This document shows positions 1-12,891 of a stretch of 64,000 nucleotides of DNA, in pieces (within the stretch, counting starts at the first letter, position 1; every line of letters begins with the position of its first letter). Made by a program: the position numbers and the translations under genes. The notes below the pieces were generated by a model. It searched no databases. It was not told the DNA's origin and saw only the letters and a list, made by a program, of their open reading frames with translations. This DNA is from Perca fluviatilis (Eukaryota > Chordata > Actinopteri > Perciformes > Percidae), in contig NC_053118.1 in the NCBI RefSeq assembly GCF_010015445.1, positions 18,175,437 to 18,239,436 of the forward strand, in the 5' to 3' direction.

Positions 1-95
1 TACTAAAACCACTTTCAATGATCCACTTTAGAGATACTGACAATGCAATGTCAGATTCCTAACCTATAATTTAACCCCCATGCCTCTCTCTGCAG

Positions 96-823
<728 letters not shown>

Positions 824-3026
824 AGTCACTTGACTGTCATTTGTTGTAAAAAACTGTATATCCCTTTAATAAAAAATCAAAGATACATCATGTATTTGAC
901 TACATATTGTATTCAAACTCATCACTTTGGACTATTAAAAAATGCTGCAACCAATTTTTAATTGACTTTCACAAACCCCAACCCCAGATGTTTAACACAA
1001 CAGGTAACAATCTGTATTTGCCATGATTTATGTAATGTAGTGTAATTTTATTTAAACCGGGACAGTGTACAATTAAACATTAACCTTGTATAAGAACAAG
1101 GAGAGATGCATTGTACCAGGTTGTACTACGTACTATTTTCCACCTGTAGTCCCTGGGCAGATAGGAAAACAATAAATATTCAATGCAAGTGAAGAACAAA
1201 ACATCAGAATATACTTTACAAACACATTCACACCTAATTTAGAACAATACACAACTATTTGCTAAATTGCATCAATCAAATTCATTCCCACAACCTAAAA
1301 CCAATCCATCCACCCATTCCCATATATGTGTAAAGTGTGCAATCAAAATCCTAAGCCCTCCCATTAACCACACATACACACGCACGCACACACGCATACA
1401 CACTATCTAATTCATAGATGTGTACAAGCTGTGTTGGGAGAGTATTCCACTGACTTACGGCCACAAAAGAAAAAAATGATTTGCCAAACGGAGTTGTAAC
1501 TCTCCTCTAGTAGCTGACCGAGTGGCTCGTGTTTTTTCCGGGTTGAAGGTAACACATTTCTTTTAAAGGAGGAGAAGCAGCATTATGGATGATTTTAAAG
1601 AGTAAACAAACATTCAAATGCATTATCAAATTTTCTAACTTTAAAATACCGTACTTGGTGAGTATTTGACAGTGGTGATATTAACGTGTTCTTTTGTCAT
1701 GGATCTTAAGGGCCGTTTTAAATAACGATTCAAGTGGCCTTAAGGCTGTTTTACCTGCCTGAGACCAACTTGTCATGCAGTACAAAAAATGGGGACGATT
1801 CATCCAATCAAGAATAATTCATAATGTTGATTCACAAGCTACTTCTCCTGTCAATCAATATTAAAATAATATTTAGGATCCAAGGATCTCATGGTTATAA
1901 TAAACGTAGAATAAGGATATGTAGATTCTAAACTAAAAATGACAGACATGATCGCATATCAATACAAAAATGACCTTTATTGGTTTTAGGACCAACTATG
2001 GCATTAAATAATATTCAACAAAGCAGAGTGTCCATCCGGGAAACATCTTTTGTAATGTGCTTTTCATGATTCAAACAAAACTCAAGCCTGACACTGAAGC
2101 ACGTAATGTAGTTTTTCAAAGGCAGTAAAAAGTAATGAATGATCCACAGCACTCCCGTCGCACATGGTTTCAGGTGTGGAATGTGCGTTTGTTAGTGTAT
2201 TTTCTAGAAAATGTAGCATCTCTTGATTTCAGCCATCATGTTACAAGTCCACAATAGAACAAATTATTTAACAAACATGTGCATGAGTAAAGCTGATATT
2301 CACTTTCAATGAAAATACAAAATGCTGATACATGTCATGGTGGAGACCAGAACATAACTTTTTTTTTTTTTAATCCATAAACATCACTTAAACAATTTGA
2401 GTAACACTTTCACTTGTAGAAGTCAAAAGCGAGCTGCGTGATTTAAAATGTGCACGTTTGATATTAAATTCACAGTGGTCACAAAGTGAATGCATGTGAT
2501 GAGCGGTTTGAAATTTGTAAAACTATACAGCTTCTATTCAATAAGTGGTGGTTCTATTAATTGACGATGTCTTAGAAAATAAAAAATGAAAGAAGTTCTT
2601 AGTCAGGTCTGCCAAACAAAATTTCCATAGCAATAAGGAGTTCAGAAATGACTTCAGTGTGACGTTTACCCCTCTGATCAGTGCAGGGAACTTTTCCAAG
2701 TTATGAATTAAAGATACCAGGAGGTTGCAGGGCAACAACAATAAGGAAGGGGTTAAAATGTTTCAGTGGTTATGAATGGAAATGAATGTTTTCCATAATC
2801 ATCCATTTACATTGAGTACGAGTTCTGTTTTCAAATGCTTATTTTGCTGAAATCCCAGGGCTGCTTCTGGCGTCTTTCTGACATGTTCTCATTTGTCGGC
2901 ATCTCTTCGGTTCTTTTTGATGGGACAGAAATGTAATTCGAGAAACTAAAGAAAGGCTAGTCACTAGCCTAGTGACTTCTACCTGAAGATTCCTGATGCA
3001 CTACATGAAAACAGAAAGTGTCCCTT
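824..3026. other. Intergenic: trypsin 3' flank and old repeat
   Basis: No gene is seen. Bases about 1030-1650 look like a decayed interspersed repeat (the GGGACAGTGTACA and AGTCCCTGGGCA blocks are familiar from fish genomes), with a short CA-rich microsatellite at about 1373-1402. The rest is AT-rich unique-looking sequence. The 3'UTR of the convergent zinc-finger gene (minus strand) enters from the right. Confidence 0.5.
868..873 (+). terminator. Trypsin polyadenylation signal AATAAA
   Basis: A canonical AATAAA lies 45 bases after the trypsin stop codon, giving a very short 3'UTR, as is usual for pancreatic trypsin mRNAs. Confidence 0.75.
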
Positions 3027-3032
3027 TTATTT
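3027..3032 (-). terminator. Candidate polyadenylation signal of the AT-hook zinc-finger gene
   Basis: AATAAA on the minus strand about 190 bases beyond the stop of the 1186-aa gene. It is the first such hexamer downstream; another lies at 1977-1982, so a longer 3'UTR is possible. Confidence 0.35.
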
Positions 3033-3221
3033 TGTACATTTAGTGTGTATATTTCAGGCATGACAGGCTTACTACATGATTATAAACAAATCTTCCAAAT
3101 CCTTTTTGATGCATTTCATTTCCCATAACTTTACCAGGTGTGTAACTGACAATGTATCTACATTTTATAATCTAGGACTACCTGACCCCCCTGAATTGGC
3201 AACGAACCTCCGTTTAGGTTA

Positions 3222-6200
3222 TTACAACTGGCCTCTAGCATGCTGCAAATAATGATGATAAAGGTCTGAAATGGCAGCATATGCATCACCACACACAGCA
3301 CACTTAACACCATTTGCAGACCCTTCATTTGACATTCTGGCACTCACTTGTCTTTTCACAGTTCTCAAAGGAGTAAAAGGTTTTCCAGGTGCATTTTCAT
3401 CTATTCTGTCTTGACTGGTTTCTCTATCTTGGATCAAATGTGTGCTGCTGGGATGCTGGGAAGTTTTACCCAAATCAAGCCCCTTACTCTGGACAAAGGA
3501 AAACATGGGTGTTAGAGGCGACTCTGGAGTTACTGGGTCTGGACATGTGGATAAGGGGCCCAGAGGAGAGAGGTCTTCCTCTGGATCTGTACATAATTCC
3601 GCTATGTGGTTGTTCGTGGGAGGGCTAAACATTTTCTTGTTTGACTGTGTAGCATGATCATCCGTAGATATATCGAAATCTGAGTCCTTGTGCGTTGAGG
3701 AATGGCAAAGCTGGTGACTGAACAGCAAATCTAGAGTCTGAAAGCTGCACCTGCACTGCTCACATTTATAAGGCAGAAACACTTTTTTGGGCCTGACCTG
3801 AATCCACTGGAACTCTGGGTGCTCGTTCATGTGTTTTTTATACGGCTCCACGAACCGAAAACCTTGCCCGCACTGAGGGCAAGTGAAGCGGCCGCGTCTC
3901 TGTCGGTGGGTTCTCTGATGGTGCCACAGTTTTTTCCAGTTTTCTAGAGTCTTGCCGCAACAGCCACAGGTGTAACTTTGACCCGGGGCATGGGTGAGCA
4001 TGTGGGCTCGGAGTCTGCCCATGTGTCTGAACAGTCGGCCACAGCTTGGACATAAATATTTCCTGGGGTCTGAGCGGTTATCTAGTTTGTTTAACTTTGA
4101 CACAATGTGTGAGAGATGGTGAGCCGGTATGACTGTTGACTGGAACGGTTTCTTTAAGTTAGCGAAGCGTTTCTTGTGGCTGGTCTGTGATGGTTTTTTC
4201 TGCGTTTCGCAATTTGCTCCTGTGAGAGGAGAAGCTGGATTGTGTCCAGATGAACACCTAAGTGCAGGCACTGTGTACTGTATTAACGACATGGTCTCTT
4301 CCTCTTTTATTGCAGAGCCGGAGGCCTTATCCTCTCCGCTGCACTGACTGCGATGGGTGCTAAACTCAGACAGCACACCAAACAGCTTGTCACAATACAA
4401 GCAGCGATACAGCTTTGCGCCGGTGTGGGCTCTCATGTGGCTGTTGAACTCCTGCAGATGGTCAAAAACATTCTTGCAGATGTGGCACGTGTACGTTAGT
4501 GAAGGCTTTACACGTCGGTTGGGTTGTAAATCGTCACCGGTTCCCGAAGGTCTACAACTGTGATTTTTTGCATTGCTATAATGAGTGAATGATTTGTCAC
4601 AGCGTGTGCAGTTGTAGCGCTTTACCGACCAGTGGGTTAGCTCGTGAACACGGAGGAAATAGGCCTGACCGAAAGCTTTGCCACATATATCACACTTATA
4701 GGGCTTCTCTCCAGTGTGGACACGCACGTGTCTTATGAGGGCAGACTGAAACGGGAATGTTTTACCACAGTACTGGCACACTTTTCTTTCTCTCTTTACT
4801 GGGGAAACTGGTCTACGAAGGTCCTGACTGTTCTCATGGTCGCTCCCTCTACTGTGTTTTTCCGATTTGCTGTTCTCAGAGTCCTGGTCCAGCACGTGTG
4901 CGTGTATCTTCATATGAGAGGCATATTCCGAGCAAGAGAATTTGATCTTGCAATATGGACATTTTTTATATATGTTGCCCTTTTTGTGCGTCTTGAGATG
5001 AAGATTTAAGTTGGAATTTTTGCTAAAACCTCTGCCACATTCAGGGCATTTGAAAGGTCGTTCTCCCGTATGAACGCGTTGATGGATGATGAACTGAGAG
5101 AGAAATTTAAAGGTTTGACTACAATAACCACACTGCAACAGAGTTTTCCCCCCTTTTTTAGTGTAGCTGAAATTTGAGCAGGCCTCCCTATCCCCGTCAC
5201 CGCAGTCTGTGTTTTGTTCAATGTCATTGCTGCCTTCAAGTTGCTCTCTCTGTAACAAAACATTACCTTTCCTCCTCCTTCTCTTGCCCCCTTTCTTGCG
5301 CCTGAAAGTACTTCGCTGACTGTTTGAAGCCCCAGCTTTAACTGAAGTGTTGGCATTGCTTTGTGAAGTAGGACTAGTTGACTCTGACCCAGGATTTAAA
5401 TGATCCAGCTCCATCTCAATATTCTCAGCTTTCACAGCAGGGGGGAACCCAACAGGCTTAGGTGACAGTTCAGAGAAGGTTATGACATCTGTGCTAGAGG
5501 GCTCCGTATTCTGCAGGTTTGCATTCTTTGGGGATTCAAGACTGCCTTTTGATTGCGACTCCCCGCTGCCATTCGTGTCAGCTGACTGTTTTATTTCGGG
5601 GTTATAACACTCTGTAGGAATTACCAAGTTTAGACTGTTCAAACCCTCCGAAGTATTAACGTGTCCTTCTTGAGACTGCGGGGAGAGTTGAGAGCTCTTT
5701 CCATCTGAATCAGTCTCTTGTTTGTCAGCGTTAAATTCCATCTGTTTATCGGTCTCTGCTCTCTCCCCGCAGCCTGCGTCGTTGCTTAATAGTGATGAGG
5801 CATCCTGGGAAACATCAAGTCGGGACACTTTAGCAGGAACTTGCTGATAAGCCAGTTTAGCGCTTCTTCTTTTAATACCTTGAAAGTTTAATGTATTACT
5901 GCTTTCTGTAGGAGTCACTTCAGTCTGCTTGGGGTGGACCTTGCTATCAGAGTCAGGCTTTCCATCTGGTGTTGAAGGGCGTTCACCTCTACTCCTTAGT
6001 CTCCGTGCAGGACCGCTGACATTATTAGCATTAGCAGAGGCAGCAGGAGCTCTGGCAGCAGCAGCCTCAGCAACCATAGCTTTAAAAGCTGCAATTTGTG
6101 CTTTATTTGGCCTTCCTCTTTTTCTTTTTGGCAGCACAGGGACACTGTCTCCTACTTTACCATCAGAGACAGTATGAGGACCAGACTTCTCATTATGGGG

Positions 6201-7417
6201 TGTATTATTGATTAATGGAACGTCTACAGTGTTAGGCACATCATCTCGGTTGTGGTTCTCTAAGCATGTTGGCAAAGGTATTGTCGTGCTGATCTCCTTA
6301 TGTTGAACTGCATCAAAACCAGCAGAATCTGGGTCTTTTTTGTCTTTAGTCAACAAGTGTTTTCTTTTACGTGGGCGCCCGGGTCTCCTGCGGACCGCCA
6401 CAGGCTGTCCATGGCTGTCTGTTGTAGAGCTGCACACGCTTGCAGAGGTCATTTGACATTTTGCTTCCATCCCTGCCTGAGAGGATTTGTGCCCACTGGG
6501 TTGACAATTTGTTCCGCCTACTGTTTCAGAGTTAACACGGCCATGGGACTCCACGTGCCCCGATGAGTGGGATTCAGGTGCAGGTTCAGTCGGTTCTGTT
6601 GCTTTCATTTCCTCTCCCCAACTGGAGTCCAGGTCTTCTTCACTGCATCTCCTGTCTTCAGGTATCTGTTTGGGGGGGGGGGGGGGGGGAAACTGCATTT
6701 GTCACAAATGTAGTGATGGCATAGTTGCACAAGTTTCCTAAAATAGTATAAAAATAAAGACGGTAAAAAACTCAAAATAAAACCCGGTTATAATCGCAAA
6801 TGTTTATGCCATATAATTTGTTCTATGGTGTAATGTCTATATGTAGTCTATGCAGTTAAATCCTAAAACAGTCAGGTGTGCAGTAGAAGACCACATGCTA
6901 ATGAAAATGCATGCAAAATTAGAAAATAACATCTTGAAAAATAAATATATCTCTCAACACAGAATCAAAATTTCATAAATCTGAATATTTGTTTATTTCC
7001 AGCCTTTAGGATCTGCCCTCCCTTTTATTTGGATGCCATAGGACCAACATAAACACAACACAATGATTCACTGCACACTTAAACAGTGTCCATGTCTATG
7101 TACACTATATATCCAAAAGCATTACAAAACAAAGGAACAGAACGATAGTCCCTAAATAAGCAATCAGGATTAAAAGGTTTTTATACAGAAAATGCATCAA
7201 AATTCCATTAGCAGGTTACTCCAGAAATTGTGCTGTGTATACTGTAATAGACAGCATAATTTTTGGGGCGATATGTCTATTTGTCTCTCGCACTAACTAC
7301 CTGCTTGCGGTCCAAAGGGGCATGAACGGAATTGCAAGGATGCGATGCCACAGAAGTTAACTCAGAGGCTGTATTTTGGTCACTGCTTCCTGTGCTGAAG
7401 GACATTTTACTCCCCAT
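3222..7417 (-). CDS. AT-hook and C2H2 zinc-finger protein, about 1186 aa, two coding exons
   Basis: Probable nuclear DNA-binding protein. Coding exon A is 7417-7301 (ATG at 7417, 39 codons, acceptor before 7426, donor CAG/GTAG at 7300); coding exon B is 6665-3222 (stop TAA 3224-3222). The junction is phase 0 and reads ...LDRKQ|IPEDRR. The open frame upstream of 6665 that encodes a proline run is the C-rich polypyrimidine tract of the acceptor, not protein. N-terminal half: two AT-hook-like basic motifs, RRPGRPRKRK (about residues 132-141) and KRKRGRP (about 219-225), in Ser/Thr-rich low-complexity sequence. C-terminal half: about 13 C2H2 fingers, from LQCGYCSQTF to VKCAVCGDAY near the end; only the first pair and the fourth/fifth are joined by TGE(R/K)P linkers. 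No KRAB, SCAN or BTB domain is visible. Orthologue not recognised. 5'UTR exon(s) are upstream, beyond 7427. Confidence 0.9.
6666..7300 (-). other. Intron of the 1186-aa zinc-finger gene, with an 18-G (18-C on the coding strand) tract at its 3' end
   Basis: Donor GTAG at 7300 and acceptor AAACAG ending at 6666. The acceptor polypyrimidine tract includes 18 consecutive C on the coding strand (6672-6689). No other feature was seen in the intron. Confidence 0.8.
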
Positions 7418-7426
7418 GTCAAGAGT

Positions 7427-8470
7427 CTGTGGATTAAACAGTGACAATGAGGCTGTAACTCATAAAAACAGTAGCATGTATTCCTACAGCAATCAAGTCA
7501 CAAAACCTATAACACACTGGCTCGCTTATTATTATTATTATTATTATTATTGCTGGCTCTTACAGTTGTGCAAATACTGCATGCTATGCCCATTGGCTCC
7601 TATAACTTAGAAGTGGCTTGCACGATCGGAAAGTGTTAATATTAATTGCAGGTATATAAAGATTAAATATGTTATATTACTCCATTATTTAAAAAAAATG
7701 CCTTTTCACTGGCTGTAATATTATATTCAGTAGTTTTATTTCATAGGCGATTATTTCTAATATGTTGACTTCAAGGTTTTCTATGTGTAACACCTATTGA
7801 GCCTGTTTTTCATTGGGTTCTGGACATTTGCAGGTTACAGCTTGAAATTATTTCATCTTGTTCTGTGTCTAGACAAAATATAAATCTTAGTTTCTTAGCT
7901 CAATACATATGGCTTCTTCTTCAAGGCTAATCTTCTTAATTGTATTACTGTAAAACATTCAGCAACAATTATTTACATGAACATATATAGCAAACTATCC
8001 TTAGGGTTTCTTGGATGTTTAGTAAAAATTTCAACTCAGTACAGTGAAAAATAAAAAAAATTGGAATACTCATAGGTCTACAGAAAACCACGAGGGGGCA
8101 ATCTTCAAAAATACACACTAAAAAGGTATTTGTAAAATCCATGAAATGAACTGGGAAGTTCTGAATTCTGCCATTGAATGAGTCTAATGTGACACAAATA
8201 TTTCTCTTCAGCAATTCAAGCACAGGTGTCTTCAGCGAACTGTGATGCAAACCTGCACCAAAGAGAAGCCTGCTGTAAGCAATCACTGTGCAGATTTATG
8301 CTCGATTAACATGCGTTGCGTTGGCAGACTTTAAAGTTTTCCACAAAAAAACAGAATACTTTGTAAGTGATTGCCAAATCAAAAACCTGTCTGGAAAGAT
8401 TGCCACGTAGCAGATTTGTGAATCATTATATAGAAAATTGTTGCGTTGGGAAAATATTTCCTATTTTTCA
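7427..8470. other. 5' intron or flank of the 1186-aa gene
   Basis: AT-rich non-coding sequence. It contains an (ATT)n microsatellite at 7527-7551. Nothing else was recognised; it should be intron separating the first coding exon from 5'UTR exons further right. Confidence 0.4.
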
Positions 8471-8479
8471 TAGCCTGAG

Positions 8480-8960
8480 GTGTAAAGTAACTCAGAACAT
8501 TTACTCAAGTCCTCTACTTCAATACATTTCTGAGGTGGTACTTTGAGTACTTCCACTTCAGGTTACCAAATGCTTCACTACATTTCAGAGAAGGAATATT
8601 GTACTTTCCTCTACTACTTTTACATGAATTACAGTTAGCAGATTAACATTTTTCATTATAAATCACGATGCATCATTACTGAATAATCTGCCCAACTGTT
8701 TATTAACTATATAAAATGAGCTCCATCTACAACAATGAAATGCTCCTTACACATTAAGGCATCAGGAATAATAAAAGCCAAAGTAAAATAGCACTTAAGA
8801 AAAGGGGTATTCTGAATACTTGCACTTTTGGACCATTTTGCTTATAATAATTCTGTAACTTTACTTCAGAGTTTATCTTGTAACGGATTACTTTTACATA
8901 ACAATGCTGCTTATTTTACTCAAGTAAAGCATGTGAATATTTTACCCATCTTTCTTCATA
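8480..8960. repeat. Interspersed repeat common in percomorph fish (TACTTTTACTT-rich)
   Basis: The block opens with AAAGTAACTCAGAACATTTA-type sequence and closes with TTTACTCAAGTAAAGCATGT. Inner blocks (CTACATTTCAGAG, ACACATTAAGGCATCA) are familiar from a high-copy fish repeat. Family name not assigned. Degraded copy. Confidence 0.6.
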
Positions 8961-9079
8961 ACAGACCACACATTACGTTACTTTAAAGCTAGTGTGGCAC
9001 TTCTGAACCTGGGGTTCATACTAACACTCATAGTATGGTGTTTGAGTTTGCAAAGCTTTAGATTTATGTATGGATTTGA

Positions 9080-9800
9080 TATGCACTAGTAACGTTAATG
9101 TTGGGTCTAGAATAGACAGTGGTTGCTATACACATTTCATCTAATGTAACGTTAATGACAGATGGATTTTGATCGTGATTACCAATATTCACACATAAAC
9201 CCACTGAGAGATAACCGTGTCCTAACGGGTCACTTAACATGCATTTTATACACATATGACCAAACAGTCAGCTTTAGAATCCGGCTAACGATATCAGTTA
9301 TCATCAGTTGTCAAAAGCTAACGTTACCGTTTTTAACAGCATGGCTAACAATATAGGCGTTATCTTGTGGTAGGCCACATTGCTAGCTCCGGTTAATTAG
9401 CGTTACAGGCCACACGAACCGAACCGTTAACTACGATGTCAGCTCATGTGACTTTCTTTGTAGTCAATAACGCTTATGTAGGAGTCGGACATTTCTCAAT
9501 ACCAGTTACCAAACGTGATGGGTGGTAGTAAACACAAACTGCTTGCCTGCGTGGGAGAGAGTCAAGGCTGGTCTCTGCGTAGCCATTACCTGACCGTTGA
9601 TCAACTAACGGCACCTAGCTAGCACTTGCTAGCTCAAAGCATGCATGTGCTTTGTCGTTAGGTGGCTGTTTGGCACTTTTTATAAGCATGCATTGGTCTG
9701 GGAGCTGATCTGTTAATGTAGAAGTGGCTTTCTCTCCTTTTCAGAGCTGTTTGCAGCAGTGAGCCACCCGATATCCACGCACAAAGCAACCCGAAAAAGT
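9080..9800 (-). promoter_or_regulatory. Candidate start region of the 1186-aa zinc-finger gene
   Basis: Three AACGTTA palindromic heptamers (9091, 9148, 9320) and raised CpG content, in otherwise AT-rich DNA. On the minus strand a donor-like CAG/GTAATG lies at about 9590, so a non-coding first exon could end there. Positional inference only; no transcript evidence. Confidence 0.25.
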
Positions 9801-10055
9801 GTCAATCACGGTGAGCGTACACAGGGTGGATACTTCAGGTGGTGTCGGAAATTTGGGAATTATTATTTGTTTTGCACAAGTTACTTCAAAAGTGGCAAAC
9901 ACGAAATAAAAGTCGGTAGTGTTTGGTCATACGTGTATTGGTGAGATATCACGTTTAAGGACGGGACGCTTATAAGCTGGAAAAAGTATGCACACCAGCA
10001 TCATTAATTTGGCAGGTAGTAGTGACGTGCCTAACTTCTCCTAGTTCAGTGCCAC

Positions 10056-10146
10056 ATCTGCAATATCACCCTTTCCCCAACGAGTTTTGTATGTTGTTTT
10101 TTTTTTTTGTCAAAAAAAATAAAAAATTAAATCTGCAATATCACCC
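10056..10146. mobile_element. Short (59-bp) insertion flanked by an exact 16-bp direct repeat
   Basis: ATCTGCAATATCACCC occurs at 10056-10071 and again at 10131-10146. Between them lies a 59-bp insert ending in an A-rich tail (AAAAAAAATAAAAAATTAA). A long exact target duplication plus an A-rich end is the signature of target-primed (LINE-mediated) insertion of a tiny fragment. Confidence 0.55.
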
Positions 10147-10652
10147 ACCCAAATGTATTTATGTGGCGTTGCTTTGTTTATTCTACAATAAGGTGCATAG
10201 TTTTCGATGCTTACATAAGGTGTTGCGATTACAAGCACACAAACAGCACATGAACGCCGCATCCATCACTTAGGATATTTGCTGCTCATGGCAGTTAGCC
10301 TCATCAAAAACGAAAAATCAACAGCGCCTTGTCTTTGCTTTGAAATGGCCCTCTGGTCCTTTCTATTTCTATCTTCATCTTGTGCTTATTTTATTAACAC
10401 ATTTGTGACATTCTTAATTGCATTTACTTTACTTGTCATGCACCACAACTGTTACATATCATACATTGTCAATTAATTCAGTCCATTTATTATAATATAT
10501 AACCCCATTGATAATAAAACATGCTGCATTATCCCATGAAGACAGACACAGTGAGTTTGAAAATATAGTTTAATACAACATATACTGTATTCATAAAGTC
10601 TGACAAAGTTGGTAAGAACACAAGGTATTGTCACCTCCCACAGCCTCACAAC

Positions 10653-10972
10653 TAGGGTTGCAGCGGTATAAGATTTTCATGGTACGATAAGTCTTAGGAA
10701 ATATCACGGTTGCACGACCTCATGGTATATGGTATTACACAATTATCATTAGTTACAATAATCCTTAAAAGAATGAAAACACTGTTTTTTGTTCAACAAA
10801 TGCTTTATTATAATTGAAACTTCAAGTGTTAAAAAAAAAAAGAGTATGTGTTAGGAATCTTTTCTGAAAATAAGTTTTTCAATATCATAGATAATTAAAT
10901 GTACACGGTATGATAACCCATCAATTTTCATACCGCAGTATACTGTGAAACCTATATAACGCTGCAACCCTA
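10653..10972. mobile_element. hAT-like MITE, 320 bp
   Basis: Perfect 13-bp terminal inverted repeats TAGGGTTGCAGCG. Flanking 8-mers CTCACAAC and CTTACAAA match at 6 of 8 positions, a decayed hAT target duplication. Internal sequence is non-coding. It lies downstream of the 520-aa zinc-finger gene. Confidence 0.8.
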
Positions 10973-11284
10973 CTTACAAATTCAAACATACTAAAAACTT
11001 AAAAAAAAAAAAACTAGCCTATAAGCCAGTACCTGGTTATCCCACCAAAGATGGGTAAACCATGCACATACATTTTCATAATTAACTGTATTGATTTACA
11101 TTCTATAACAATTGCAAGGGCACCAATATTAGGACAGTTTACAGTACTGACAAAAGAAATCCAGCTTAAGATGCATGGTTGTTGTCACTAGTCATCCTAC
11201 ACTTATCTTTAATAGTTTGGAGAAAGCCATAAAGTCCATAAGATAAAATGTGACATGCAAATTGGATGTGCCTCTCTAGTTTTG

Positions 11285-12847
11285 TCAAGTCTTAATAGGG
11301 ACAGATGAGGTTACTTGGTATATCATCTCAGCAGGTTTGTCTGGTCCGCTTTCAACTATGTAACAATCATCTTCCTTATCCACATCCGTTTTCCCATTCA
11401 CAGGAGCCGGCCCTTGCCCTTTATCCAAAACGACAGCCATGTTTTTCTTCATGTTATCAGAAGCTGAAAACCCAAGTTTTCTCTCACCATTCATCTGAAC
11501 AGGATGTAGGCTCGTCACCGGGGTCACCCTCTTGAGTTTGTTATTCTGTTTGCCTTGCACATGCTGTGCCATAAACTCCTGTGCTTTGACACACTTGTGC
11601 CTCTGTAGCAGCTGAGGAGTTTCAAAAGGAAGATAACAGACTCGACATGGGAACCGATTTGTTGCGGAGGATGTCTGCATTGGTTTGCTTGATACACCTG
11701 ATCCAGATTTTGTGGCCATCTTGAACTGCATGGAGTGTGTGACAGGAAGCCCCCGACTGGTTTTATTGTATGCACTGTGATTCTGACCCTTCGCCAGCAG
11801 GGATGGAGAGACATGAAGCCCCTGATTGCTTTTACTGTATGTACAGATCTTCTGATTTTTGAACTGCAGGTTGGAAATCATGAGAGGTGCCCGACTGCCT
11901 TCACTGGCTGCCGTGGAATTCTGGCTTTTCAACTGTAGGGAGGAAGTGGCACAAGTCCCCTGAACACTTGGACTCCTGTGTGTGCTGGATTCATTTCGAT
12001 TCTTAAAATTCAGTGGTCTAGCAGTGATGATTCTGAATTTGGTAGCGGTGTTGGGTGCCTTACAAAAATGGAAGCGAGGCACCATCTTCTTGCTGGAGAG
12101 CAGCAGCCCACATCCTATACAGCCAGAAACTTTATCTGTGACATGAGTGCTGTGGTGGGAGATGAGAGAGGTCTTTGTCATAAAACACTGCCCACATTTA
12201 CCGCAAGTGTAAGGCTTTGACTTGTTAAATGTGCGCACTGTTTGCAACAACACGACAGGCTGGTAAAGTGTCCAAAGATCCACTGTTGGTGCACCCACAC
12301 CTGCAAAAATATTTTGCATGTCTTTTTCATGGGGGTTAGGATTTGGGAGCAAAGATGCTTGTGACATTGAGCTGTACAACTGAGGCACTTGTGAAATCTG
12401 CGCAGACTGCTTGGGAACTTGTGGGAAACATGCTGATGTAATGGGGGCTTGCAGCATAGGCTTCACTGGCAAAGAAATTGATGGCCCATTGTCGAATTTA
12501 GGGGTCTCCCAGACAACTTCACCCGTCCGTAGTCTTTTCAGCTGCTTCTCCTCTTCTATGCGCTTCTCAATTCTGCGCTTCCTTATTGTATCATGATCAA
12601 GCACTTGGTGTCCCGGTTCGTGTGTGGTGCTGTGCTCCAGCATGTCCTTGTATTCGGCAAATTCAGTTCCACAGGAACAGATGTGACTTGCAGCAGAACA
12701 AGTGTGTTCCTCCAGGCATTTACGATTTGCAAATATCTGCTCACAGCTGAAGCAAAACCGTCCGGCATCCATCAAATCTCTACTCAAGCCATCCTCCTGG
12801 ACATTTTGCAGTCTTTGCTTTCCTCCCTCCATCATCAGGCTATACAT
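11285..12847 (-). CDS. Small C2H2 zinc-finger protein, 520 aa
   Basis: Likely nuclear nucleic-acid-binding protein encoded in one coding exon. Start ATG at 12847 (MYSLMMEGG); the frame opens slightly earlier at a GTG, but an in-frame TAA stands just upstream, so ATG is chosen. Stop TGA at 11287-11285. An acceptor AG at 12893-12892 after a pyrimidine-rich tract starts the exon at 12891. Fingers: FCFSCEQIF...H-x-C and an adjacent C-x-C-type finger ICSCGTEF...EHSTTH near the N-terminus, followed by a basic helix-like stretch (KRRIEKRIEEEKQLKR); then YTCGKCGQCF...H, a degenerate GCIGCGLL finger, and FPCRVCYLPF...HKC near residue 410. The C-terminal part is unstructured. No KRAB or similar domain. 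Its N-terminal layout resembles the neighbour at 16948-19911. Orthologue not recognised. Confidence 0.88.
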   Translation of the reverse strand: MYSLMMEGGKQRLQNVQEDGLSRDLMDAGRFCFSCEQIFANRKCLEEHTCSAASHICSCGTEFAEYKDMLEHSTTHEPGHQVLDHDTIRKRRIEKRIEEEKQLKRLRTGEVVWETPKFDNGPSISLPVKPMLQAPITSACFPQVPKQSAQISQVPQLYSSMSQASLLPNPNPHEKDMQNIFAGVGAPTVDLWTLYQPVVLLQTVRTFNKSKPYTCGKCGQCFMTKTSLISHHSTHVTDKVSGCIGCGLLLSSKKMVPRFHFCKAPNTATKFRIITARPLNFKNRNESSTHRSPSVQGTCATSSLQLKSQNSTAASEGSRAPLMISNLQFKNQKICTYSKSNQGLHVSPSLLAKGQNHSAYNKTSRGLPVTHSMQFKMATKSGSGVSSKPMQTSSATNRFPCRVCYLPFETPQLLQRHKCVKAQEFMAQHVQGKQNNKLKRVTPVTSLHPVQMNGERKLGFSASDNMKKNMAVVLDKGQGPAPVNGKTDVDKEDDCYIVESGPDKPAEMIYQVTSSVPIKT

Positions 12848-12891
12848 GGATGTGTTCACAGTTTATGTGCAGCCCTCTGAGATCACCTTTC

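Noticed and set aside
6666..6698. N-terminal poly-proline segment of the AT-hook zinc-finger protein
   Set aside because: It is the C-rich tract of a splice acceptor; an upstream coding exon fits in phase.
12848..12859. Earlier start of the 520-aa protein
   Set aside because: It would need GTG; an in-frame TAA lies immediately upstream and ATG follows.
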